From Enterobacter sp. JBIWA008 (GTDB lineage Bacteria; Pseudomonadota; Gammaproteobacteria; Enterobacterales; Enterobacteriaceae): 64,000 nucleotides of DNA. Where the stretch lies: contig NZ_CP074149.1 in assembly GCF_019968765.1 (NCBI RefSeq), positions 4,030,001 to 4,094,000 on the forward strand, written 5' to 3'. The notes beneath the pieces are model-generated. The model saw nothing but the letters and a program-made list of their open reading frames with translations, searched no databases and had not been told where the DNA came from. Positions 9,946 to 18,445 of this stretch are shown here, piece by piece. The translations under genes and the position numbers were made by a program. The stretch's first letter is position 1, and each line of letters starts with the position of its first letter.

Positions 9946-11307
9946 TTAGACGAGGAAGTTGCCCAGAACCAGCAGCGAGACGGAGACGTTAATCGCGCCG
10001 CCAATTCGGGTAGCAATTTGGGCGAACGGCATCAGGCTCATACGGTTGCCTGCGGTCAGGATCGCCACGTCGCCGGTACCGCCTTGCCCGCTCTGACAGC
10101 AGGAGACGATGGCGACATCAATCGGGTGCATACCAATTTTTTTACCGACGAAGAAGCCGGTCGCCACCAGCGCGGAGACGGTGCTGACAATCACCAGCAG
10201 GTTGCTCACGGTAAAGGCATTCATCAGCTCCTGCCACGGGGTGATCGCCACGCCAACGGCAAACAGAATTGGGTAGGTCACGGAGGTCTGGAAGAATTTG
10301 TACACCACCTGAGAGCCTTCCAGCAGGCGCGGAGAGGCGCCGTTGCAGAGCTTCACCAGTACCGCCATAAACAGCATGCCGACTGGGGCAGGTAGGCCAA
10401 TCAGCTTGTGGCCAAGCATGCCCAGCATGTAGAGCAGCACTGCCAGCAGCGCGCCGGAGGCGATAGTGGTGACGTCCGCTTTGCCGGAAAACGCAGGCTG
10501 AGAGACGGTGGTATCGGCATTCGCGCGGTTAGGCATCAGCTGGCCTTCACCGGTCAGGTGCGGGTAGCGTTTACCGAGCTGGTTCAGACAGCCGGAGATA
10601 ATGATTGCCGTCAGACCGCCGAGCATCACCATCGGCAGCACGCGGCCAAGCGCCACGCCCTGATCCATGTGCAGCAGGGTGGCATAGCCGATGGAAAGCG
10701 GGATTGCCCCTTCCCCGACGCCGCCCGCCATAATCGGCAGAATGATAAAGAAGAAGATCTGGAATGGCTCAAGACCCAGCGCCAGGCCGACGCCCATCCC
10801 TACCAGCATGCCAACGATTTCACCGCATAACATCGGGAAAAAAATGCGCAGGAAGCCCTGAATCAGCACCGTGCGGTTCATGCTCATGATGCTGCCGACG
10901 ATAATGCAGCAGATGTAGAGATAGAGAATGTTGGTGGATTTGTAGAACTTAGTGGTGGACTCGACCACCACGTCCGGAAGCAGGCCATAATAGACCAGCG
11001 CGGAAGGGATAAAGGTGGCGCAAATCGCCGCCGCGCCGAGCTTGCCGACAATCGGCAGGCGTTTGCCAAACTCGCCGCAGGCAAAGCCGAAGAAGGCCAG
11101 CGTTGCCACCATGACCACGATATCGCTCGGCAGTTTTCCGCCCAGGCAATCAATCGCAATCAGCACGCCCGCCAGAACGAACAGCGGCAGAGGAATAATC
11201 CCAATTTTCCAGGTATCCATAATATGCCACCACCGCTCTTTGAGCGAAGGTCGCTGAATTTCAATCGGGTCGTGGGTAACAGAGAAAGAATCGTCAGTCG
11301 TGCTCAT
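9946..11307 (-). CDS. 2-hydroxycarboxylate transporter family protein (CitS-like citrate/malate carrier)
   Basis: Inner-membrane secondary transporter, 453 residues, with about 11 hydrophobic segments. The two GGxG re-entrant-loop signatures of the 2HCT family are visible: IMAGGVGEGAIPLS near the middle and CQSGQGGTGDVAIL near the C-terminus. The conserved Arg is in ATRIGGAINV (CitS SRLGGG). It is the first gene of the citrate operon and probably imports citrate with Na+ or H+. It is only moderately similar to Klebsiella CitS, so malate or exchange transport is possible. The start at 11307 has AAGGGG upstream. Confidence 0.92.
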   Translation of the reverse strand: MSTTDDSFSVTHDPIEIQRPSLKERWWHIMDTWKIGIIPLPLFVLAGVLIAIDCLGGKLPSDIVVMVATLAFFGFACGEFGKRLPIVGKLGAAAICATFIPSALVYYGLLPDVVVESTTKFYKSTNILYLYICCIIVGSIMSMNRTVLIQGFLRIFFPMLCGEIVGMLVGMGVGLALGLEPFQIFFFIILPIMAGGVGEGAIPLSIGYATLLHMDQGVALGRVLPMVMLGGLTAIIISGCLNQLGKRYPHLTGEGQLMPNRANADTTVSQPAFSGKADVTTIASGALLAVLLYMLGMLGHKLIGLPAPVGMLFMAVLVKLCNGASPRLLEGSQVVYKFFQTSVTYPILFAVGVAITPWQELMNAFTVSNLLVIVSTVSALVATGFFVGKKIGMHPIDVAIVSCCQSGQGGTGDVAILTAGNRMSLMPFAQIATRIGGAINVSVSLLVLGNFLV

Positions 11308-11652
11308 AATAAGCCCCTTAGTTATTTTGTGCGTTCAGCTTAGAGTCACAAAGGCTTACTTTATGTGAGGAATGACATATTAAAAGCGAAGTTTTAATGG
11401 CCACTATGGTTTTAATGGTTTCTTTTATTTAATGTGATTTATGCCTTATTTATTGCCGTGGTTTTTATGGTTTCTTTTCTAAATCGAACAAACAAATAAC
11501 ATTTATTCGTTCAGTCCGGAGCGCGTTACCCTCCAGGATAACTCTTTTACAGCGCCCGCTGTGCAAGGGATCACAAGTTTTCGGCAAAGCGGGCGTCCGC
11601 GCGAAAAAAAATGATATATTGGCGACCTATGCTGCTACCTCGCGTGATAGTT
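11308..11652. promoter_or_regulatory. Divergent citrate operon promoter region
   Basis: About 345 bp without a gene between the divergent transporter and citA starts, clearly more AT-rich than its flanks. It contains three near copies of GTTTTAATGG (11391-11400, 11409-11418, and 11461-11470 with one mismatch). Two of them lie within a longer 19-bp near-repeat (11408-11426 and 11460-11478, one mismatch, 52 bp apart). A weak CRP-like site TGTGA-N6-ACATA is at 11364-11379. These are candidate CitB and CRP sites by position; binding is inferred. Confidence 0.55.
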
Positions 11653-13278
11653 ATGAAAGTCTCTTTCCAGATCAAGCTGTTTATTTCGCTGGTTGTCTTT
11701 TTCTCGGTACTTTTTGCGCTGCTGGGCAGATATTATTATGCTGATGTCGGGAAACAGCTTTATCAGGAAATGAGTACGCGAGCAAAAATACAGGCTGAAG
11801 AGATTGCACTTATTCCGACACTGCGAAATGAAGTTGAACAAAAGAATATCAACGCCATCCATGATTTTATGCAGAAGATTTCTGCGCACAGTGACGCCAG
11901 CTTTATTGTGATTGGTGATAATAAAGGTCGGCATCTTTTTCACTCCGTCTTTGCCGACAGAGTGGGCACAACCCTGGTTGGCGGAGACAATGAAGCCGTA
12001 TTGCAGGGTAAAAGCACCACCACCATCCGCAAAGGCGGGCTGGGCATTTCGCTGCGCAGTAAAGCCCCCATCTTCAACGCCGCCGGACAGGTGGTCGGCA
12101 TCGTTTCGGTAGGCTATCTGACCAGCTACCTTGATACTATTACCGTCAGTAAAGTGGTCAATATCCTGATTGCCGCCGTGCTGCTGCTGATCGCTCTCTT
12201 TATCTTCTCCTGGTTCTTTACCCGCAGCATCAAGAAGCAGATCTTCTCCCTTGAGCCGCGAGAGATCGGCCTGCTGGTTCGCCAGCAGAAGGCGATGATG
12301 GAGTCTATTTATGAAGGGGTAATTGCCATTGACGATCGGCGGCGGATTGAAGTGATCAATCAGGCGGCGCGCAAGCTGCTGGGGCTGAGCCAGCCGGCCC
12401 GTGAACTGCGCGGACAGCTGATAAGCAAGGTGATTGATCCGGTCCCGTTCTTCGACACGCAGACGATGCTGGCGAAAGATACCCATGACGAGATTTGCCG
12501 TTTTAACGATCTCACGGTGATTGCCAGCCGGGTACACATCATGCTTGAGGGGTCGCTGCAGGGCTGGGTGATCACCTTCCGCGATCGCAACGAGATCGAC
12601 TCCCTGAGCGCCCAGCTCAGCCAGGTAAAACGCTATGTCGATAACCTCCGTATTATGCGTCATGAGCAGCTAAACCGGATGACGACCCTGTCCGGCCTGC
12701 TGCATATGGGCCGCTATGAGGAAGCCATTGGCTACATTCAGGCGCAGTCGGAACATGCCCAGGAGCTGCTGGACTTTATCTCTTCGCGCTTCAGCTCCCC
12801 CACCCTGTGCGGCCTGCTGCTGGGGAAAGCCGCCCGCGCCCGGGAGAAAGGCGTCGAGCTGTGTTTCGACCCGGCCTGTCAGCTGGACAGACCGTTCCTG
12901 CCCCTTGGGGAGCAAGAGCTGATTTCGATTATTGGCAACCTGCTGGATAACGCCATCGAAGCGACACAGCGGTTACCGCTTCCCCATGCGCCGGTAGAAG
13001 TGCTGATAAAACTCAGCGACCAGGAGCTGATTATTGAAGTCGCTGACCAGGGCGTTGGCATTACACCGGAGATCCGTGACCGGATCTTTGAACGCGGCAT
13101 CACCACCAAAACACGCGGCGATCATGGGATTGGCCTGTATCTAATCGAAAGCTATGTCACACAGGCTGGTGGCGCGATAGAAGTTGCCGATAATACGCCA
13201 CGCGGCGCCATTTTCTCCTTGTTTATCCCGGCCACGGGAATTGCCCGGCAACTGGAAGACACCGACTATGCAACATGA
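11653..13278 (+). CDS. citA: Sensor histidine kinase CitA (citrate/C4-dicarboxylate sensor family)
   Basis: Membrane kinase of the CitA/DcuS family. Using ATG 11653 it has TM1 at about 6-26 and a periplasmic PAS sensor domain at about 30-165, with TM2 at about 168-189. A cytosolic PAS domain and an H-box (MRHEQLNRM, His at about 337) follow. The ATPase domain carries N-box IIGNLLDNAIEAT, VADQGVGI and GDHGIGLYLIES. Upstream ATGs at 11629 and 11611 are in frame and no start has a clear ribosome site, so the start is uncertain. The periplasmic motif reads GRHLFH where E. coli CitA, from memory, has RLYH. It overlaps citB by 11 nt. Confidence 0.9.
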   Translation: MKVSFQIKLFISLVVFFSVLFALLGRYYYADVGKQLYQEMSTRAKIQAEEIALIPTLRNEVEQKNINAIHDFMQKISAHSDASFIVIGDNKGRHLFHSVFADRVGTTLVGGDNEAVLQGKSTTTIRKGGLGISLRSKAPIFNAAGQVVGIVSVGYLTSYLDTITVSKVVNILIAAVLLLIALFIFSWFFTRSIKKQIFSLEPREIGLLVRQQKAMMESIYEGVIAIDDRRRIEVINQAARKLLGLSQPARELRGQLISKVIDPVPFFDTQTMLAKDTHDEICRFNDLTVIASRVHIMLEGSLQGWVITFRDRNEIDSLSAQLSQVKRYVDNLRIMRHEQLNRMTTLSGLLHMGRYEEAIGYIQAQSEHAQELLDFISSRFSSPTLCGLLLGKAARAREKGVELCFDPACQLDRPFLPLGEQELISIIGNLLDNAIEATQRLPLPHAPVEVLIKLSDQELIIEVADQGVGITPEIRDRIFERGITTKTRGDHGIGLYLIESYVTQAGGAIEVADNTPRGAIFSLFIPATGIARQLEDTDYAT

Positions 13279-13960
13279 ACTTATCGACGTACTGATTGTT
13301 GAAGACGAGAACGAACTGGCGCAACTGCACGCGGAGCTGATAAGCAAACATCCGCGTCTGAGGCTGGTGGGCATTGCCTCGTCGCTGGCTGCGGCCCTGG
13401 CAGAGCTTGAAAGCAAACAGCCGCAGCTGATGCTGCTGGATAACTATCTGCCGGACGGCAAAGGTATCACGCTTATCAATAACCCCATGCTGGCCCGCGC
13501 CAACTGCTCGGTGATTTTTATTACTGCCGCCAGCGATATGGACACCTGCAGCCAGGCGATTCGCAACGGCGCTTTCGACTACATCCTCAAACCCGTCTCC
13601 TGGAAGCGCCTCAGCCAGTCGCTGGAGCGGTTTGTGCAGTTTGCGGAACAGCAGCGCGTATGGAAGATTGTCGACCAGCAAAACGTCGATTCGCTGTATC
13701 AGCTTCAGGCGAAAAACTACCGCCAGGACAACGGCAGTAAAGGCATTGAGGAAAATACGCTGGCGCGGGTGCAGTCGCTGTTTAACGACAAGGCAACGCA
13801 CTGTTTTAGCGTGGATGAGGTGGTGAGTGAGACGGGGTTAAGCAAAACCACCACCCGGCGCTATCTGGAACACTGCGTGGAGGCGGGTTTTCTGACGGTG
13901 GAGATGCTGTACGGCAAGATTGGGCATCCAAGGAGGATGTACAAGCGTAGTGCGGTCTGA
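13268..13960 (+). CDS. citB: Response regulator CitB (DpiA family)
   Basis: A 230-residue regulator. The N-terminal receiver has acidic residues VEDE, phosphoacceptor Asp58 in LMLLDNYLPDGKG, Thr in FITAAS and Lys in YILKPVSW. The C-terminal helix-turn-helix of the CitB/DcuR type is FSVDEVVSETGLSKTTTRRY. It starts inside citA (11-nt overlap), so the kinase and regulator are co-expressed. It presumably activates the divergent citrate operon. Its last codons and stop lie inside a repeat element shared with the yghZ 3' end. Confidence 0.93.
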   Translation: MQHELIDVLIVEDENELAQLHAELISKHPRLRLVGIASSLAAALAELESKQPQLMLLDNYLPDGKGITLINNPMLARANCSVIFITAASDMDTCSQAIRNGAFDYILKPVSWKRLSQSLERFVQFAEQQRVWKIVDQQNVDSLYQLQAKNYRQDNGSKGIEENTLARVQSLFNDKATHCFSVDEVVSETGLSKTTTRRYLEHCVEAGFLTVEMLYGKIGHPRRMYKRSAV

Positions 13961-13968
13961 TGAAACGT

Positions 13969-14001
13969 CCCCTCTCCCGGTGGGAGAGGGCAGGGTGAGG
14001 G
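13969..14001. repeat. REP-like GGGAGAGGG element, copy 2
   Basis: CCCCTCTCCC-GGT-GGGAGAGGG followed by CAGGGTGAGGG, between the convergent citB and speC. A conserved lead-in TAGTGCGGTCTGATG starts at 13949 and covers the end of citB. The same lead-in precedes copy 3 at 41171. Confidence 0.75.
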
Positions 14002-14013
14002 CAACAGCCCGCA

Positions 14014-16149
14014 CTATCTCAACACATACCCATAAAGCCGCTTAATCCCGTCGGCATCCTTCTCGCTGTAAACCCCCTGCAGCTCCGGCGAGAAGCCCGG
14101 CAGCAGGTTGATGCCCTCCTCCAGCGCCAGGAAGTAACGCTGTACCGCCCCGCCCCAGACCTCACCCGGCACCACGCACAGCACGCCTGGCGGATAGGGA
14201 AGCGCCCCTTCAGCAGCAATGCGCCCTGCGGCATCCCGTATGCGAACCAGCTCCACGTCACCGCGAATATAGGCCCGATTCGCATCCTGCGGGTTCATCA
14301 CTACCTCAGGCAGGCTCTCCTTGCGGAACATCGCCTTCTGCAGATCTTTCACGTCAAAGCTGACGTAGAGATCGTGCATCTCCTGACACAGCTGGCGGAG
14401 GGTGTAATCCCGGTAGCGCACCGGATATTTCTGGAAGATCGTCGGCAGCACGTCCTCCAGCGGCGTGTCGTCTTCAATATGCTGTTCAAACTGTCCCAGC
14501 ATCGCCACCAGCTGCGACAGCTTCTCGCTGCTTTCGGCAGGCGTCAGCAGGAACAGGATCGAGTTAAGATCGCATTTCTCCGGCACGATGCCGTTTTCGC
14601 GCAGGTAGTGCGCCAGAATCGTCGCCGGGATCCCGAAATCCGTGTATTCCCCGGTTTCAGCATCGATACCCGGCGTGGTCAGCAGGAGCTTGCACGGGTC
14701 GACAAAGTACTGCTCGCGGGCATAGCCCTCAAACCCGTGCCATTTGGCCCCCGGCTCAAAGCTGAAGAAACGCAGCTCGCTGGCGATGGCGTGCGTCGGA
14801 TGATCCTGCCACGGCCGCCCCGCCACCACCGGTGGGATAAACGGTTTGATCATATGGCAATTCGCAACGATCGCCTTGCGCGCTTCAATCCCCAGTTCGA
14901 CGCACTCCGCCCACAGCCGTCGTCCGCTCTCCCCTTCGTGGATCTTGGCATTCACATCCAGCGCTGCGAACAGCGGATAAAACGGGCTGGTGGAAGCGTG
15001 CAGCATAAACGCGTTGTTCAGCCGCTTGTGCGGGCAGAAACGCGCCTGACCGCGGATGTGGTTATCCTTTTTATGGATCTGCGACGTTTGCGAGAACCCG
15101 GCCTGCTGTTTATGCACCGACTGGGTCACGAAAATTCCCGGATCGTTCTCGTTCAATTCCAGCAAGAGCGGGGACGTTTCCGCCATCATCGGAATAAACT
15201 GCTCGTAGCCCACCCATGCGGAATCAAAGAGGATGTAGTCACACAGATGGCCGATCTTGTCGATCACCTGGCGGGCGTTGTAGATCGTCCCGTCGTAGGT
15301 GCCAAGCTGAATGATCGCCAGGCGGAACGGACGCGGCTCGTCGGCCTTCTCCGGCGCCGCCTCACGGATAAGATCCCGCAGATAGGCCTCGTCAAAGCAG
15401 TGGTCGTCAATCCCGCCAATAAAGCCAAACGGGTTACGCGCGGCCTCAAGATAAACCGGCGTGGCGCCCGCCTGGATCAGCGCCCCGTGATGATTAGATT
15501 TGTGGTTATTGCGGTCGAAAAGCACCAGGTCACCGCGGGTCAGCAGCGCGTTGGTCACCACCTTGTTGGCCGCTGACGTGCCGTTTAGCACAAAGTAGGT
15601 TTTGTCCGCGTTGAACACTTTTGCCGCGAACTTTTGCGCGTGCTTGGCGGACCCTTCATGGATCAGCAGATCGCCCAGCTTCACGTCGGCATTGCACATA
15701 TCGGCGCGAAACACGTTCTCACCGAAGAAATCATAGAACTGTCGCCCTGCCGGGTGTTTTTTGAAAAAGGCCCCGTGCTGGTGGCCCGGACAGGCAAAAG
15801 TGCTGTTGCCCATCTCCACATACTGGCTCAGGGTGTCGAAAAAGGGCGGCAGCAGGTTCTCTTCGTAACGGCTGGCAGCGGTCTCCAGTTCCAGAAGCTC
15901 CTGTGCTTTACCCGAGATGACCGCCGTGGCGCCGTCGGGTACGTCCGCTGGCTCCTGCGAGAAAATAAACACCGGTAGCTGAAAGCCCGTGCGTTTCAAC
16001 AGTGCAAGAATGCCGCTGCGACTTTCAGCTGTTGTGATGACGACGGCCGCCACATCGGTAAAATCAGTGTTGTCCAGCGTCACCTTTTCGCGGTGCGTAG
16101 ACACAATGGAGAGCAGCTCGCGGCTGACGGCAATTTTCATGGTTTTCAT
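14014..16149 (-). CDS. speC: Constitutive ornithine decarboxylase SpeC
   Basis: PLP enzyme converting ornithine to putrescine in polyamine synthesis. From ATG 16149 the product is 711 residues, the same length as E. coli SpeC and almost collinear with it. It has an N-terminal wing domain (DFTDVAAVVITTAESRSG) and PLP-fold motifs including GNSTFACPGHQHGAFF. The PLP-lysine motif is TQSVHKQQAGFSQTSQIHKK. The C-terminus has GEVWGGAVQRYFL and LLPGFSPELQGVY. The frame is open upstream to 16518, but that part overlaps yqgA on the other strand. It is divergent from yqgA, as in E. coli. Confidence 0.98.
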   Translation of the reverse strand: MKTMKIAVSRELLSIVSTHREKVTLDNTDFTDVAAVVITTAESRSGILALLKRTGFQLPVFIFSQEPADVPDGATAVISGKAQELLELETAASRYEENLLPPFFDTLSQYVEMGNSTFACPGHQHGAFFKKHPAGRQFYDFFGENVFRADMCNADVKLGDLLIHEGSAKHAQKFAAKVFNADKTYFVLNGTSAANKVVTNALLTRGDLVLFDRNNHKSNHHGALIQAGATPVYLEAARNPFGFIGGIDDHCFDEAYLRDLIREAAPEKADEPRPFRLAIIQLGTYDGTIYNARQVIDKIGHLCDYILFDSAWVGYEQFIPMMAETSPLLLELNENDPGIFVTQSVHKQQAGFSQTSQIHKKDNHIRGQARFCPHKRLNNAFMLHASTSPFYPLFAALDVNAKIHEGESGRRLWAECVELGIEARKAIVANCHMIKPFIPPVVAGRPWQDHPTHAIASELRFFSFEPGAKWHGFEGYAREQYFVDPCKLLLTTPGIDAETGEYTDFGIPATILAHYLRENGIVPEKCDLNSILFLLTPAESSEKLSQLVAMLGQFEQHIEDDTPLEDVLPTIFQKYPVRYRDYTLRQLCQEMHDLYVSFDVKDLQKAMFRKESLPEVVMNPQDANRAYIRGDVELVRIRDAAGRIAAEGALPYPPGVLCVVPGEVWGGAVQRYFLALEEGINLLPGFSPELQGVYSEKDADGIKRLYGYVLR

Positions 16150-16242
16150 AGGCGCAGTTACCCTCACCGGGCGGTGAGACAGGGAGGAGAAAATTCGCGC
16201 AATAATGTCACCTTTTATTTTGAGGTGCAAGAAGGAATCAGT

Positions 16243-16293
16243 ATGCAAAAAACCAACCAAAACTACGGCCCGCGCAGCCCTGCCGTGCCATAA
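16243..16293 (+). CDS. Candidate 16-codon leader peptide upstream of yqgA
   Basis: A short ORF with a good ribosome site (GAAGGA, 6-7 nt before ATG) encodes MQKTNQNYGPRSPAVP, then tandem TAA TAA. It lies in the speC-yqgA divergent region, 37 nt before the TTG start of yqgA. A proline is the last codon before the stop, a feature also found in the regulatory leader peptide TnaC. No homology is recognised; coding status is inferred from the ribosome site, position and tandem stops. Confidence 0.35.
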   Translation: MQKTNQNYGPRSPAVP

Positions 16294-16330
16294 TAATGCA
16301 AGATCAATGATTAAATAACAGGAGCTAACT

Positions 16331-17044
16331 TTGGTTATCGGGCCATTTATTAACGCAGGCGCCGTATTGCTGGGCGGCGTACTCGGCGCCGTGTTGAGCC
16401 AGCGGCTGCCGGAGCGTATTCGCACCTCCATGCCCTCAATATTCGGCCTGGCATCGTTAGGGATCGGTATTCTGTTAGTGATCAAATGCGCAAATCTGCC
16501 CGTGATGGTGCTGGCCACGCTACTCGGCGCGCTGATTGGCGAATTTTGCTATCTGGAAAAAGGCATTAACAGTGCGGTGAGCAAAGCCAAAAATTTGATA
16601 GCCAGACCGGGCAAGGCGAAACACGGCACGCACGAGACGTTTATTCAGAACTATGTCGCCATCATTATTCTGTTTTGCGCCAGCGGCACCGGGATTTTCG
16701 GTTCAATGCAGGAAGGGATGACGGGCGACCCGAGCATTTTGATTGCAAAAGCGTTTCTTGATTTCTTCACCGCCACCATTTTCGCCACCACCCTTGGTAT
16801 TGCCGTGGCGGCGATTTGCGTCCCGATGCTGGTTATCCAGCTCGCGCTCGCCACCTGCGCCACGTTGATTCTCCCGCTCACCACGCCGGCGATGATGGCA
16901 GACTTCACCGCCGTCGGCGGCCTGCTGCTGCTGGCTACCGGGTTGCGCATTTGTGGGATCAAGATGTTTGCCGTGGTGAACATGCTGCCCGCACTGCTGC
17001 TCGCCATGCCGCTCTCCGCGCTCTGGACGCACTTTTTCGCTTAA
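16331..17044 (+). CDS. yqgA: DUF554 family inner-membrane protein YqgA
   Basis: A 237-residue membrane protein with about six or seven hydrophobic segments, collinear with E. coli YqgA (VIGPFINAGAVLLGGVLGAV at the start, GLRICGIKMFAVVNMLPALL near the end). Function is not established; small-solute transport is suggested only by topology. It starts with TTG at 16331, supported by the AGGAG at about 16320-16324. It lies between divergent speC and pheV as in E. coli. Confidence 0.92.
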   Translation: MVIGPFINAGAVLLGGVLGAVLSQRLPERIRTSMPSIFGLASLGIGILLVIKCANLPVMVLATLLGALIGEFCYLEKGINSAVSKAKNLIARPGKAKHGTHETFIQNYVAIIILFCASGTGIFGSMQEGMTGDPSILIAKAFLDFFTATIFATTLGIAVAAICVPMLVIQLALATCATLILPLTTPAMMADFTAVGGLLLLATGLRICGIKMFAVVNMLPALLLAMPLSALWTHFFA

Positions 17045-17139
17045 GGATGCGGCGAAATGGTGAGAGATTGCGCAGTCTGTAACGAAAACAACATTTTTCG
17101 TTGACGCCACGGGGCAGATCGGGTTTAATGCGCCCCGTT

Positions 17140-17215
17140 GCCCGGATAGCTCAGTCGGTAGAGCAGGGGATTGAAAATCCCCGTGTCCTTGGTTCGATTC
17201 CGAGTCCGGGCACCA
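17140..17215 (+). tRNA. pheV: tRNA-Phe (GAA anticodon)
   Basis: A 76-nt cloverleaf beginning GCCCGGATAGCTCAGTCGG, with anticodon stem-loop GGGGATTGAAAATCCCC (anticodon GAA), T-arm GGTTCGATTCC and encoded CCA end. The acceptor stem GCCCGGA pairs with TCCGGGC. The context after yqgA matches E. coli pheV, a common genomic-island insertion point. No integrase or duplicated 3' end was found next to it. Confidence 0.98.
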
Positions 17216-17226
17216 CTATTTAGAAG

Positions 17227-17249
17227 AACCCGCCTCTGGCGGGTTTTTT
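17227..17249 (+). terminator. Rho-independent terminator after tRNA-Phe
   Basis: AACCCGCC-TCT-GGCGGGTT followed by a run of T, a few bases after the tRNA CCA end. Confidence 0.9.
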
Positions 17250-17269
17250 GCTTTCGGTCTCTCCCCACC

Positions 17270-17848
17270 CTAGGGATCGTTCCCACCTGCGTCCAGCAGT
17301 TTGTTTTTAAAGATAAACAAACACGCCTCGTTAAAGTTTTCCGCCCCCAGACGTTCCGAGAGCGCCGTGCGTTTGCGATAAAGGCTTTTCACCGACGTAT
17401 TCAGCTCATCGGCAATGACTTCTATCGACATCCCTGCCCTCAGCAACCGCAGCATGATCGCTTCGTGCGTGCTAAGCCGTAAGTTAAGCAGCCATTTGGT
17501 CGTCAGACGCCTGCCCTTCATATTGAGCACCAGGTTAAATAACGACGCCATATCCGGTGCTGTGAGCGACGTGTTCATAAATAACTTCATACTGAGAAGA
17601 TTCTCCTCACGGTGTCGCATATCAAGCATAACGCAGCAGATGGTTTTTTTCGCTCTGGCCGGATGGCGTATCAGGTAATCATATAAACGGAGCGGAGAAC
17701 GACTATCAATCAATACAGAATATTCATCTGCACCGTTATCAAATATGTTTCTGTCAACCGAATCGAGCAGGATAATATCCGGAAAAAATATCCGCATTCC
17801 CCTGACAAGGTAGCGATCCTGAGTCACTAACACTATTGAAGTTGCCAC
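17270..17848 (-). CDS. LuxR-type helix-turn-helix transcriptional regulator
   Basis: A 192-residue protein. The N-terminal part (about 1-115) resembles a degenerate receiver: VLVTQDRYLVRG is followed by YSVLIDSRSP, but no clear phosphoacceptor set is present. The C-terminal part (about 122-175) is a LuxR/GerE DNA-binding domain, LRLSTHEAIMLRLLRAGMS followed by IEVIADELNTSVKSLYRKR. GTG start at 17848 with AAGGGATGG upstream. It is divergent from pgaABCD across about 600 bp, so regulation of that operon is a reasonable inference. It also resembles FimZ/RcsA-like orphan regulators of surface structures. Confidence 0.75.
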   Translation of the reverse strand: MATSIVLVTQDRYLVRGMRIFFPDIILLDSVDRNIFDNGADEYSVLIDSRSPLRLYDYLIRHPARAKKTICCVMLDMRHREENLLSMKLFMNTSLTAPDMASLFNLVLNMKGRRLTTKWLLNLRLSTHEAIMLRLLRAGMSIEVIADELNTSVKSLYRKRTALSERLGAENFNEACLFIFKNKLLDAGGNDP

Positions 17849-18445
17849 TAACCATCCCTTTTAGATTAAAGCAAGAACGATCCCCCGGAAAGAAGGCCGC
17901 CTTCGTTTTATAGCGCTGTTATATTAACGATAAATGTATTCTGGCTTTGGATATCCCTCAATACAGACATTGATGAGTAAGACTTCCTGTAGACTATCAT
18001 TCAATGGCTGCCATTAATTATAAATAAAAAACAATCGCAGAAAAGTCACTTCCTTAAACATTAAGAATTTTTGTCATGAAACTTCCCAAACATGCACCAG
18101 AAAGTACTTTAATTGAAGCAGATAAACGTGATTTAAAATATATACAAATCTGTCACAATAAAAATAAAATCAATTAATTTCAATGATTTACAATTAAACA
18201 ATGAATTTAAAATAAACACAAAAAGTCGTCCGTTACAGAATTATCTCAAAACTGAAAGGCCGCTATTCAGCATATTTATCCGGCAACATATCAGGTGTAC
18301 ATTACCTCCCATTCAGTCCACTGAGATGAGGTTCCATAATTACCTTTAAGTAAGTACCCCATAACGTTACTGCATTCAGATTTAATGTTCTCATTTATGG
18401 CCTTTAACGCTGAGTTTAAAGGCGGCCGTGCTATGCAATGGATTC
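17849..18445. promoter_or_regulatory. AT-rich region upstream of pgaA
   Basis: About 600 bp without a convincing gene, strongly AT-rich against GC-rich neighbours. It must hold the promoters of the LuxR gene and pgaABCD, and probably a long pga 5' UTR. In E. coli the pga leader is bound by CsrA and the promoter by NhaR. GGA motifs lie close to the pgaA start (near 18440 and 18472), but no structured CsrA site could be assigned. A 64-codon ORF at 18385-18579 overlaps pgaA out of frame and is not supported. Confidence 0.5.

Noticed and set aside
14374..15576. 400-codon open frame antisense to speC
   Set aside because: Arg/Gln/His-rich low-information translation typical of a shadow frame; speC on the other strand is full length and conserved.
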